A stretch of DNA of 22,155 nucleotides from JBFLVN01 sp040758475 (GTDB lineage: Bacteria > JAGRBM01): NCBI GenBank assembly GCA_040758475.1, contig JBFLVN010000024.1, forward strand, positions 1 to 22,155, read 5' to 3'. The notes below the pieces were generated by a model, which was given only the letters and a program-made list of their open reading frames with translations, was not told where the DNA came from and made no database searches. Both the position numbers and the translations under genes were made by a program. Numbering within the stretch: position 1 is the first letter of the stretch; each line of letters begins with the position of its first letter. Below are positions 15,906 to 22,155 of this stretch, piece after piece.

Positions 15906-17000
15906 ATGCATGTCCGCGAGAACATCAAGACACTCTTGCCCTATGTACCCGGCAAGCCGATCGAAGAACTCGAACGGGAATTGGGGCTCAAGGAGATCAT
16001 CAAACTCGCTTCCAATGAAAATCCCCTCGGCGCTTCTCCCAAGGGACTCGAGGCGGCAAAAAAAGCCCTCACGGGCATCCATCTCTATCCCGATGGCTCG
16101 GGCTATCACCTCACGGGTGCCATCGCGGAGCGGCATGGTGTTGCTCGTCCGCAAGTTGTTTTGGGAAACGGCTCGAACGAAGTCATCGAGATCGCCGCGC
16201 GTACGTTCCTGGCGCCGGGCGATGAAGCTATCTATTCGCGCCACGCCTTCATCGTTTATCCCCTCATTTGCAAGGCTATCGGAGCTACGGGAATCGAAGT
16301 CCCGCCGCTTCCCGATTTGGGCCACGACCTGGAGGGGATCGCCGCCGCGGTTACGAGCAAGACCCGCTTTATCTTCCTGGCCAATCCCAACAACCCGACG
16401 GGGACCATGTTTCCCCAAAGCGCCTGGAAGAAATTTCTGGGCAGGGTTCCGGCGGACATTCCGATCCTCGTGGACGAGGCCTATGCCGAATATGTGACCG
16501 ATCCCGATTACCCCGATCCCTGGAAGGATTTGGCGGCGGGACGGAACCTCATCATCACCCGGACTTTCTCGAAGATTTTCGGCCTCGCAGGCCTTCGGAT
16601 CGGCTACGCGGTTTCGACGCCTGAAATATCGGATCTCATGAACCGGGTGCGTCCGCCGTTTAACGCCAATACCGTGGCCCAGGCGGCGGCGCTCGCGGCC
16701 CTCTCGGACGAGGATTTCGTGCGGCGCTCCCGGGAAGTAAACGTCCGAGGGCTCCGCTATCTGCGGGCCCACCTCGAAAAGCTGGGGCTAAAGGTCACAC
16801 CCTCTTGGGGCAATTTTATCCTGGCGGGCCTTGGTCGCCCGGCGGGGTCCGTCTACGAAGCGCTCCTTCGCAAGGGAGTCATCGCCCGGCCCGTCGGGGT
16901 TTATGACCTTCCCAATCACCTCCGGATCACGGTGGGGACCCAGGAAGAAATCGAGACGCTCGTCAAAGCGCTTTCGGCCGTGCTAGGGACGGGCGCGTGA
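15906..17000 (+). CDS. hisC: Histidinol-phosphate / aromatic aminotransferase (HisC family)
   Basis: PLP-dependent fold-type I aminotransferase of the HisC family, 364 aa. Motifs seen: LASNENPLG near the N-terminus, ANPNNPTG, DEAYAEY, TFSKIFGLAGLRIGY with the PLP-binding Lys223, and RITVGTQEE with the substrate-carboxylate Arg near the end. Family enzymes act on histidinol phosphate and often on aromatic keto acids. The position between pheA and tyrA, with no other his gene in view, suggests that its main job here is transamination of phenylpyruvate and 4-hydroxyphenylpyruvate; this is inference. It starts 6 nt after the pheA stop with no visible Shine-Dalgarno (CGAATAAAACCCC before ATG), so reinitiation after pheA is likely. 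Its stop overlaps the tyrA GTG. Confidence 0.93.
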   Translation: MHVRENIKTLLPYVPGKPIEELERELGLKEIIKLASNENPLGASPKGLEAAKKALTGIHLYPDGSGYHLTGAIAERHGVARPQVVLGNGSNEVIEIAARTFLAPGDEAIYSRHAFIVYPLICKAIGATGIEVPPLPDLGHDLEGIAAAVTSKTRFIFLANPNNPTGTMFPQSAWKKFLGRVPADIPILVDEAYAEYVTDPDYPDPWKDLAAGRNLIITRTFSKIFGLAGLRIGYAVSTPEISDLMNRVRPPFNANTVAQAAALAALSDEDFVRRSREVNVRGLRYLRAHLEKLGLKVTPSWGNFILAGLGRPAGSVYEALLRKGVIARPVGVYDLPNHLRITVGTQEEIETLVKALSAVLGTGA

Positions 17001-17887
17001 GCGCACGGATCGACAAACTACTCCTCGTCGGAGTGGGCCTCATGGGGGCCTCGGCGGGCCTTGCGGCCCGGCGGCGGGGCCTTGCCCGGCGGGTCGTGGG
17101 ATTTTCGCGAAAGCGTAAAACCCTGGAAGAAGCCCGCCGGATCGGAGCCATCGATTCTTTTGAGACGAACCTGGAAAAGGCGGCCGAAGGGGCGGATTTC
17201 GTCCTCGTATCCGTCCCGGTGGCGAGCATCGCGGAGCGGGTGATCGAAGTTTCCCGGGCCGAACTTAAACCGGGCGCCGTTATCACGGACGTGGGATCGG
17301 TCAAAGGGCCCATCCTCAAGGCCATCGAAAAAGACCCCGTTGCCCGGAAACTTTTCGTGGGCTCCCATCCCATCGCGGGAACGGAAAAGAGCGGCCCCGG
17401 CGCGGCCTTTTCAAAGCTCTACGAAGGACGCCGCTGCGTCGTAACGCCGACTTCAAAGACCGATCCCCGCCGCGCTACGCGGGTGAAGAAATTCTGGAAG
17501 GATTTGGGGATGGACGTGGAGGTGCTTTCGCCTGTGGAGCACGACCGGCTGCTCGCGGTCACTTCCCACGCGCCCCACGTGATTGCCTATGCCCTGGCCC
17601 TGGCGGCGGGGAGTGATAAGAAACGAGCCAAGAAACTCGCCCGTTACGTGGGCGGGGGATTCAAGGACACGACCCGCATCGCAGCGAGTTCCCCTCAAAT
17701 GTGGCGCGAGATCATCGAAGCCAATGCAAAAGCCGTCGACGAGGCGGTCCTTGCGTTCCTTCAAGAGCTTCTCCGGATGAACCGGGCCATCACTCACGGC
17801 CGCTGGGGAGAGCTCGAAAAACTCTTCGAGCAGGCGGCCCGTTTCCGCCGCTCGCTCGATCCAGCGAAGAAGGGGAGGGGGCGGTGA
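16997..17887 (+). CDS. tyrA: Prephenate (or arogenate) dehydrogenase
   Basis: Oxidative decarboxylation of prephenate to 4-hydroxyphenylpyruvate (or arogenate to tyrosine). The N-terminal Rossmann domain has VGVGLMGAS (11-19). The end of strand beta-2 reads VVGFSRKRKT (33-42), with Ser-Arg in place of the Asp usual in NAD-specific members, hinting at NADP. Other family motifs are TDVGSVKG, SHPIAGTEKSG, the His-containing SHAPHVIAYAL and TRIAASSPQMW, a substrate-Arg region. 296 aa with no ACT domain, so no obvious tyrosine allosteric module. The GTG start overlaps the hisC TGA (GTGA) and AGGGA lies 7 nt upstream inside hisC, so translation is coupled. The stop again overlaps the next gene as GTGA. 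Confidence 0.95.
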   Translation: MSARIDKLLLVGVGLMGASAGLAARRRGLARRVVGFSRKRKTLEEARRIGAIDSFETNLEKAAEGADFVLVSVPVASIAERVIEVSRAELKPGAVITDVGSVKGPILKAIEKDPVARKLFVGSHPIAGTEKSGPGAAFSKLYEGRRCVVTPTSKTDPRRATRVKKFWKDLGMDVEVLSPVEHDRLLAVTSHAPHVIAYALALAAGSDKKRAKKLARYVGGGFKDTTRIAASSPQMWREIIEANAKAVDEAVLAFLQELLRMNRAITHGRWGELEKLFEQAARFRRSLDPAKKGRGR

Positions 17888-19191
17888 GCGATCGCCGGGC
17901 AAAGCCTTTCCGGAAGATCGCGGGCGAAGCCCGCATTCCGGGAGATAAATCCATCTCCCACCGCTCGGTGATGCTCGGAAGCCTCGCCACGGGTACGACG
18001 CGCGTCCGCGGATTCCTGCCGGGGGACGATCCCCTGGCGACCATCGGCTGCTTTGAAGCCATGGGTGTGAAAATCGAGCGGCCTGCCCGTACTGAGTTAG
18101 TAATCCATGGAGTGGGGCTCGGCGGTTTGAAGGCGCCTACCAAAAACCTCGATGTGGGAAATTCGGGGACGACGATTCGCCTTCTTTCGGGAATCATGGC
18201 GGCCCAGCCTTTCGATTCGGTGCTCGACGGCGATGCTTCCATCCGCCGCCGCCCCATGGGCCGGGTGATGGAACCGCTCGCGCAAATGGGGGCTCAGATC
18301 GAAGGAATCGGCGGGAAGGGGAACGCCCCGCTTCGCGTGCGGGGGCTTCCCAAGGGAAAGAAGCTCAAGGGCGTCACTTACAAAAGCCCCGTGGCCTCCG
18401 CCCAGGTGAAATCCGCCTTGCTCCTCGCGGGACTTTATGCGGAAGGTGAGACGGTGGTTCTGGAGCCGGCCGTTTCCCGCGACCACACGGAACGCATGTT
18501 CGCCTGGATGGGAGTGGAAACCCGCAAGGTGGAAGGGGGCGTGAGCCTCCGCGGCGGGCAGCAGCCCAAGGGGCGGGACATCGAAGTCCCTTCGGATATT
18601 TCCTCGGCCGCTTTCTTGATCGTCGCGGCCCTCTTGGCCAAGGAAGGGGAGCTGCTCCTTAAAGATGTGGGTGTGAACCCGACGAGAGATGGGATCGTGG
18701 AAGTTCTGTGTAAGATGGGAGGGAAGATCGAAGTTTTGAATCCCCGGGAGCGTTCCGGCGAGCCGGTGGCGGATTTGAAGATCCAGGCTTCGCGCCTCAA
18801 GGCGGGCAAGATCGGCGGAGCCGTTGTCCCCCGCCTCATCGATGAAATTCCCGTCCTCGCCGTCGCCGCGGCGTTCGCGGAAGGGGAGACGGTCATTTCG
18901 GATGCCCAGGAACTACGGGTGAAGGAATCGGACCGGATCGCCACCATGGGAGAGGAACTGGGGAAACTCGGGATTCAAATCGAGCCCCTTCCCGACGGCA
19001 TGAAAATCCGGGGAAATCCGGAAAGGTCTGTTTCGGGAGGCAGGGTGGACTCCCACGGCGACCATCGGGTTGCCATGAGTCTGGCGGTTTGCGGCGCGAA
19101 GGCCAACGGCGAAATCGAGGTCGGCGATACGGCCTGCGTCGAGACGAGTTTTCCCGGCTTTTTTGAACTCCTTTCGGAGGTCTCTGCGTGA
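17884..19191 (+). CDS. aroA: 3-phosphoshikimate 1-carboxyvinyltransferase (EPSP synthase)
   Basis: Sixth step of the shikimate pathway: shikimate-3-phosphate plus PEP gives EPSP, cytoplasmic. 435 aa from GTG 17884. Signatures: PGDKSISHRS with Lys22, LDVGNSGTTIRLLSG (89-103), RRRPMGRVMEPL, SAQVKSALLLAGL, SRDHTERM, the catalytic Asp320 in DEIPVLAVAAA, ELRVKESDR and DSHGDHRVAMS. The wording (GDKSISHR, GNSGTT, RPMGRV, SRDHTE) is closer to class II enzymes of the Bacillus/CP4 type than to the E. coli type, whose motif reads GNAGTAMRPL. The frame is open further upstream to 17701, but GTG 17884 overlaps the tyrA stop, has a strong purine-rich Shine-Dalgarno (AGGGGAGGGGG) and matches the family N-terminus. 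Confidence 0.97.
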   Translation: MSDRRAKPFRKIAGEARIPGDKSISHRSVMLGSLATGTTRVRGFLPGDDPLATIGCFEAMGVKIERPARTELVIHGVGLGGLKAPTKNLDVGNSGTTIRLLSGIMAAQPFDSVLDGDASIRRRPMGRVMEPLAQMGAQIEGIGGKGNAPLRVRGLPKGKKLKGVTYKSPVASAQVKSALLLAGLYAEGETVVLEPAVSRDHTERMFAWMGVETRKVEGGVSLRGGQQPKGRDIEVPSDISSAAFLIVAALLAKEGELLLKDVGVNPTRDGIVEVLCKMGGKIEVLNPRERSGEPVADLKIQASRLKAGKIGGAVVPRLIDEIPVLAVAAAFAEGETVISDAQELRVKESDRIATMGEELGKLGIQIEPLPDGMKIRGNPERSVSGGRVDSHGDHRVAMSLAVCGAKANGEIEVGDTACVETSFPGFFELLSEVSA

Positions 19192-19883
19192 GCGGCCGGC
19201 GAAAGCCCATCGTGGCGGTGGACGGCCCGGCCGGGGCGGGCAAGAGCACCGTGAGCCGCGCGGTCGCCGCGCGCCTGGGATATCTCTATATAGATACGGG
19301 CGCCATGTACCGGGCGGCGGCCCTGGCCGCGGAGCGGGCCGGGCTCGACAAGTCCGACGACAAGGCGGTCGAAAAGTTCTGCAAGACCCTGGAAGTGGGC
19401 TTCGGCCCCCCCTCGACGGACCCCGCCAAGCCCGCCGCCGTCCTTTTATCGGAGGAAGACGTTTCGGCCCTGATCCGGACCCCCGAAATGTCCATGGCGG
19501 CCTCCACGTTTTCGGCCAAACAGCCCGTGCGGCGCCGTTTAACCGAAATTCAGCGGCGCCTGGGAGCCTCTGGTGGGGTCGTCATGGAGGGGCGGGACAT
19601 CGGAACGGTCGTTTTTCCGGACGCGGAGGCCAAGTTTTTCCTAACGGCGAGCCTCGAAGAGCGGGCCCGGCGCCGCCAGGCGGAACTCGCCGCCAAGGGG
19701 CAAGAGATTCCGCTTGCGAAAATCCTGGAAGACGTAGCGGTGCGGGACCGCCAGGATTCCTCCCGGGAACAGGCACCCCTCGTGCAAGCCCCCGATGCCC
19801 ATCTCGTCGATTCGACGGGCCTCACGATTTCCGAAGTGATCGACCGGATCGTCAATAAAGTGCGGTCCCTGGAGCGTTCCTGA
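19188..19883 (+). CDS. cmk: Cytidylate kinase
   Basis: Phosphorylates CMP and dCMP to the diphosphates with ATP. P-loop DGPAGAGKST at 12-21, IDTGAMYRAAAL for nucleotide binding, GRDIGTVVFPDAEAKFFLTAS, then the lid region EERARRRQAEL and RDRQDSSREQAPL. 231 aa, normal for the bacterial family. GTG 19188 overlaps the aroA TGA as GTGA, and GGAGG (19176-19180) lies 7 nt upstream. aroA-cmk-rpsA is a widespread bacterial gene order. Geobacter-type genomes often carry ispH between cmk and rpsA; it is absent here, and only 73 bp separate the two genes. Confidence 0.97.
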   Translation: MSGRRKPIVAVDGPAGAGKSTVSRAVAARLGYLYIDTGAMYRAAALAAERAGLDKSDDKAVEKFCKTLEVGFGPPSTDPAKPAAVLLSEEDVSALIRTPEMSMAASTFSAKQPVRRRLTEIQRRLGASGGVVMEGRDIGTVVFPDAEAKFFLTASLEERARRRQAELAAKGQEIPLAKILEDVAVRDRQDSSREQAPLVQAPDAHLVDSTGLTISEVIDRIVNKVRSLERS

Positions 19884-19884
19884 T

Positions 19885-19913
19885 TTGTCTTTCCCTTGGG
19901 GATGTGGTCTAAG
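19885..19913 (+). promoter_or_regulatory. Candidate rpsA promoter
   Basis: TTGTCT (19885-19890) and TCTAAG (19908-19913) each match 4 of 6 consensus bases and are exactly 17 bp apart, starting just after the cmk stop. Transcription would begin near 19920, leaving a ~37-nt leader. An internal promoter for rpsA fits the need for high, independent expression. Confidence 0.33.
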
Positions 19914-19917
19914 TAGG

Positions 19918-19942
19918 CCCCTGAACCGCCAGCCATAAGGGG
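19918..19942 (+). promoter_or_regulatory. rpsA leader pairing that may mask the Shine-Dalgarno
   Basis: CCCCT (19918-19922) can pair with AGGGG (19938-19942), which is part of the only Shine-Dalgarno-like sequence AAGGGG (19937-19942) before rpsA. The spacing to ATG 19957 is 14 nt, longer than usual. Structured rpsA leaders with weak ribosome-binding sites are known in E. coli, where S1 represses its own translation. Transfer of that idea to this gene is inference. Confidence 0.25.
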
Positions 19943-19956
19943 TTCCATCAATACCA

Positions 19957-21783
19957 ATGACTTCACAAAAGATTCCGCCCACCCGTGCCGGTGCCGGCGA
20001 GCCGGGTGGCTCAGGCAGCTTTGCCGACCTGTTCGAAAAGAGCATGGGCGCGCAAGAGCTCTCCGAAGGGGAGATCGTTACCGGCAACGTGGTGAAGATC
20101 ACGAACGATTTCGTCGTGGTCGACATCGGCTACAAGTGCGAGGGGGCTGTGCCGCGCCACCAGTTCGAGCGCGGCGGCCAGATGACGGTCCAACCCGGGG
20201 CGCAGGTGCGCGTCTTCATCGACTCGCTCCACGTCAACGAGCAGGGCTACTGCCAGCTCTCCAAGAACAAGGCCGACCGCCTGCGCATCTGGGACGAGAT
20301 CGCCAACGCCTTCGCCAAGAACGCGATCGTTGAAGGCCAGATCACGAGCCGGGTGAAGGGCGGCTACGAAGTCGACATCGGCGTGAAGGCCTTCCTTCCC
20401 GCCTCCCAGGTCGACATCCGGATGCCCAAGAACCTGGACCAGTATTTGAACCAGACGGGCCAGTTCCGGATCATCAAATTCAACCAGAAGCGCGGAAACG
20501 TGGTCCTCTCCCGCCGGGCGGTGCTCGAAGAGCAGCGCTCCCACATGCGGGACGAGACGCTAAAAGCCCTTGTCGAGGGTGCCATCGTCACCGGGACGGT
20601 CAAGAACCTGACCGAGTACGGCGCTTTCGTGGACCTGGGCGGTTTGGACGGCCTCCTCCACATCAGCGACATCTCCTGGGCCCGGATCAAGCACCCGAGC
20701 GAGAAGATCAAGCCTGGCGACGAAGTGCGGGTCAAGGTTCTCCAGTTCAACCGGGAGACGGGGCGCGTTTCCCTCGGACTCAAGCAACTGGAAGCCGATC
20801 CCTGGACCAAGGTAGAGACGGACTGGCCCATCGGGACGCGCACCCGCGGGGCCGTGACGAACATCGTCGATTACGGCGGGTTCGTGGAGATCGCCCCCGG
20901 CATCGAAGGGCTCATCCATGTTTCCGAGATGAGCTGGACCCGCAAGGTCCGCCACCCGAGCCAGATCCTCAAGGTGGGCGACGTGGTCGATGTGATGGTA
21001 CTCGACATCGACAAGACGAACCGCCGCGTGAGCCTCGGCATGAAGCAGGTCATGCCCAACCCCTGGGACGTTATTTCCCAGAAGCTTCCCCCGGGCTCCC
21101 ACATCAAGGGAGAGATCAAGAGCATCACGGACTTCGGCATCTTCGTGAACGTCGAAGAGGGAATCGACGGCCTCGTCCACATCTCGGACGTGACCTGGGC
21201 GAAGAAGCCCCCGGTTCTCACCCAACTCTTCCAGAAGGGCCAGGAAGTCGAAGCGGTTGTCCTCAACATCGACCGGGAGGGCCAGCGCCTCTCGCTCGGG
21301 ATCAAGCAGCTTTCGGAAGACCCCTGGGTCGCCTATACGAAGGCCCATCGCAAGGGGGCGCTCGTCGACTGCAAGATCGTGAGCGTTACGGACTTCGGCG
21401 TCTTCGTCGAATTGGCCGACGGCATCGAAGGCCTCATCCGCATGAACGAGCTTTCCCGGGACCCGAACGTCGATCCCAAGTCCCTGGCCGAAATCGGCAA
21501 GCAGTTCCAAGCGGAGATCGTCCACATCGATACCACCGAGCGGAAGATTTCCCTTTCGGTCAAAGCCATGGAGCGGTCCCAGGAGCGGGCCGACCTCAAG
21601 CGTTTTATCTCCTCCCAAGGGGATGGGCGGGCGAGCCTCGGGGATGTCCTGGGAGAGCAGCTTCGGGCGGCCGCGGCGCGCAAGGAAGCGGCTTCCACGG
21701 GTACGGAGGAAGATTCCTCCGACCAGCCTTCTTCCACGCCTTCCACCGGCGAAGACGGTGATTCGACCGGACGGGCGTCCTAA
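19957..21783 (+). CDS. rpsA: 30S ribosomal protein S1
   Basis: S1 helps the 30S subunit bind and unfold mRNA. Six S1 (OB-fold) domains are visible at about 38-105, 124-188, 208-277, 293-363, 380-450 and 468-537. The last four share the pattern GxxVxGxVxxxxxyGxFVxxxxGxxGLxHxSexxW. The two N-terminal domains are more divergent, as expected for the ribosome-docking end. A 30-residue N-terminal extension and a Ser/Thr/Asp/Glu-rich tail after residue ~550 (following SLGDVLGEQL) bring it to 608 aa, somewhat longer than the 557 aa of E. coli. Codon choice is more biased (ATC, GAC, AAG, CTC) than in the neighbours, as for a highly expressed gene. ATG 19957 is the first sensible start. Confidence 0.98.
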   Translation: MTSQKIPPTRAGAGEPGGSGSFADLFEKSMGAQELSEGEIVTGNVVKITNDFVVVDIGYKCEGAVPRHQFERGGQMTVQPGAQVRVFIDSLHVNEQGYCQLSKNKADRLRIWDEIANAFAKNAIVEGQITSRVKGGYEVDIGVKAFLPASQVDIRMPKNLDQYLNQTGQFRIIKFNQKRGNVVLSRRAVLEEQRSHMRDETLKALVEGAIVTGTVKNLTEYGAFVDLGGLDGLLHISDISWARIKHPSEKIKPGDEVRVKVLQFNRETGRVSLGLKQLEADPWTKVETDWPIGTRTRGAVTNIVDYGGFVEIAPGIEGLIHVSEMSWTRKVRHPSQILKVGDVVDVMVLDIDKTNRRVSLGMKQVMPNPWDVISQKLPPGSHIKGEIKSITDFGIFVNVEEGIDGLVHISDVTWAKKPPVLTQLFQKGQEVEAVVLNIDREGQRLSLGIKQLSEDPWVAYTKAHRKGALVDCKIVSVTDFGVFVELADGIEGLIRMNELSRDPNVDPKSLAEIGKQFQAEIVHIDTTERKISLSVKAMERSQERADLKRFISSQGDGRASLGDVLGEQLRAAAARKEAASTGTEEDSSDQPSSTPSTGEDGDSTGRAS

Positions 21784-21798
21784 GGCTATTCTTCCTGC

Positions 21799-21820
21799 GA
21801 GGGGCGCGCCTGCGCCCCTT
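21799..21820 (+). terminator. GC-rich hairpin between rpsA and sppA
   Basis: AGGGGCGC (21800-21807) and GCGCCCCT (21812-21819) form a perfect 8-bp stem with a GCCT loop, extended by a G-U pair, 16 nt after the rpsA stop. Only two T residues follow before CCCGGG, so it is not a canonical intrinsic terminator. It may be a weak terminator, an attenuator or a 3'-end stabiliser of the rpsA mRNA. Confidence 0.4.
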
Positions 21821-21831
21821 CCCGGGTGCGG

Positions 21832-22155
21832 ATGAGCGAGTCTTCCAAACGAAAGCCGTATCTCTTTTATTTCCTGGCCGGAAGCTTCGTGCTTTTTGTC
21901 GGAGTGCTGGTCGTATTCGCGGCGCTCTGGGAAGACCACGGGGAGTTCGAAGCCCAGGGCGGCGGTACGTTCTCGGCCTTCCGGGGCGATTCCATCGGAA
22001 TCGTGAAGGTCGAAGGCCCCATTTTCTATTCCGATGACGTGGTCGAGGACCTGGAAGACTACCGGAAAAACGATCACGTCAAAGCGGTCGTCGTGCGCAT
22101 CGATTCCCCCGGTGGCGGAGTCGCCCCCTCCCAGGAGATTTACGACGAAATCCTC
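21832..22155 (+). CDS. sppA: Signal peptide peptidase SppA (partial, runs off right edge)
   Basis: Membrane-anchored serine protease of the S49 family that degrades cleaved signal peptides. The first 108 codons are present: a short basic start (MSESSKRKPY), a single transmembrane helix at about residues 11-33 (LFYFLAGSFVLFVGVLVVFA), then SIGIVKVEGPIFYSDDVVEDL and VVVRIDSPGGGVAPSQEIYDEI, the strongly conserved N-terminal signature of the family. The catalytic Ser and Lys lie beyond the window. No strong Shine-Dalgarno precedes ATG 21832 (CCCGGGTGCGG). It lies 48 bp after rpsA, separated by a GC-rich hairpin. rpsA-sppA adjacency is familiar from Geobacter-like genomes. Confidence 0.93.
   Translation, partial: MSESSKRKPYLFYFLAGSFVLFVGVLVVFAALWEDHGEFEAQGGGTFSAFRGDSIGIVKVEGPIFYSDDVVEDLEDYRKNDHVKAVVVRIDSPGGGVAPSQEIYDEIL

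Noticed and set aside
17701..17883. Upstream extension of the aroA frame
   Set aside because: Overlaps the C-terminal coding part of tyrA. GTG 17884 has the Shine-Dalgarno and the family-like N-terminus.
20560..22077. 505-codon minus-strand frame opposite rpsA and sppA
   Set aside because: Its Asp/Val/His repeat pattern is the antisense image of the repeated S1 domains; GC bias removes stops.
1..22155. CRISPR arrays, tRNA or rRNA genes, insertion sequences, phage genes
   Set aside because: No regularly spaced repeats, no cloverleaf or rRNA-like stretch, no transposase, integrase or terminal inverted repeats were found by eye.

Overview
This window is GC-rich chromosomal DNA from a Gram-negative, diderm bacterium. 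Two things point that way: an exported lipoprotein with Gly at +2 after the lipobox Cys, and the order cmk-rpsA-sppA next to mutL-miaA. That order is typical of lineages formerly grouped as Deltaproteobacteria (Geobacter-like synteny, from general knowledge). Related candidate phyla are equally possible, and species cannot be named from sequence alone. No rRNA, tRNA, CRISPR array, transposase or phage gene was seen.

Layout. (1) Positions 1-1219, minus strand: the N-terminal 406 codons of a long, Cys-free coiled-coil protein that runs off the left edge. (2) Positions 1220-1698: a divergent intergenic region, less GC-rich than the genes. It holds a good minus-strand promoter, a 25-bp dyad, a GTGCAC-N4-GTGCAC element and two abutting leader hairpins. 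(3) Positions 1699-11964, plus strand: a two-gene accessory locus. It encodes a 1201-residue Cys-rich lipoprotein with a bacterial Ig-like (invasin/Big_1-type) segment, followed in the same frame by a ~2208-residue secreted protein. The second protein has a signal peptide, an N-terminal dockerin-like module, an IPT/TIG-like domain, Ig-like repeats and a long beta-propeller-like body. This pair is the most likely place for undescribed biology. (4) Positions 12010-22155, plus strand: a compact housekeeping run, mutL, miaA, pheA (chorismate mutase/prephenate dehydratase), hisC-type aminotransferase, tyrA, aroA, cmk, rpsA and the start of sppA.

How the genes work together. aroA makes EPSP on the way to chorismate. 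PheA and TyrA split chorismate/prephenate toward phenylalanine and tyrosine, and the HisC-family enzyme is placed to supply the transamination. tyrA, aroA and cmk each start on a GTG that overlaps the upstream stop (GTGA), so they are probably translationally coupled. mutL and miaA lack a convincing separate Shine-Dalgarno; each has a TANNNT box exactly 6 nt before its ATG, the geometry of leaderless transcripts. rpsA has its own candidate promoter and a leader that may fold over its ribosome-binding site. A GC-rich hairpin separates rpsA from sppA.
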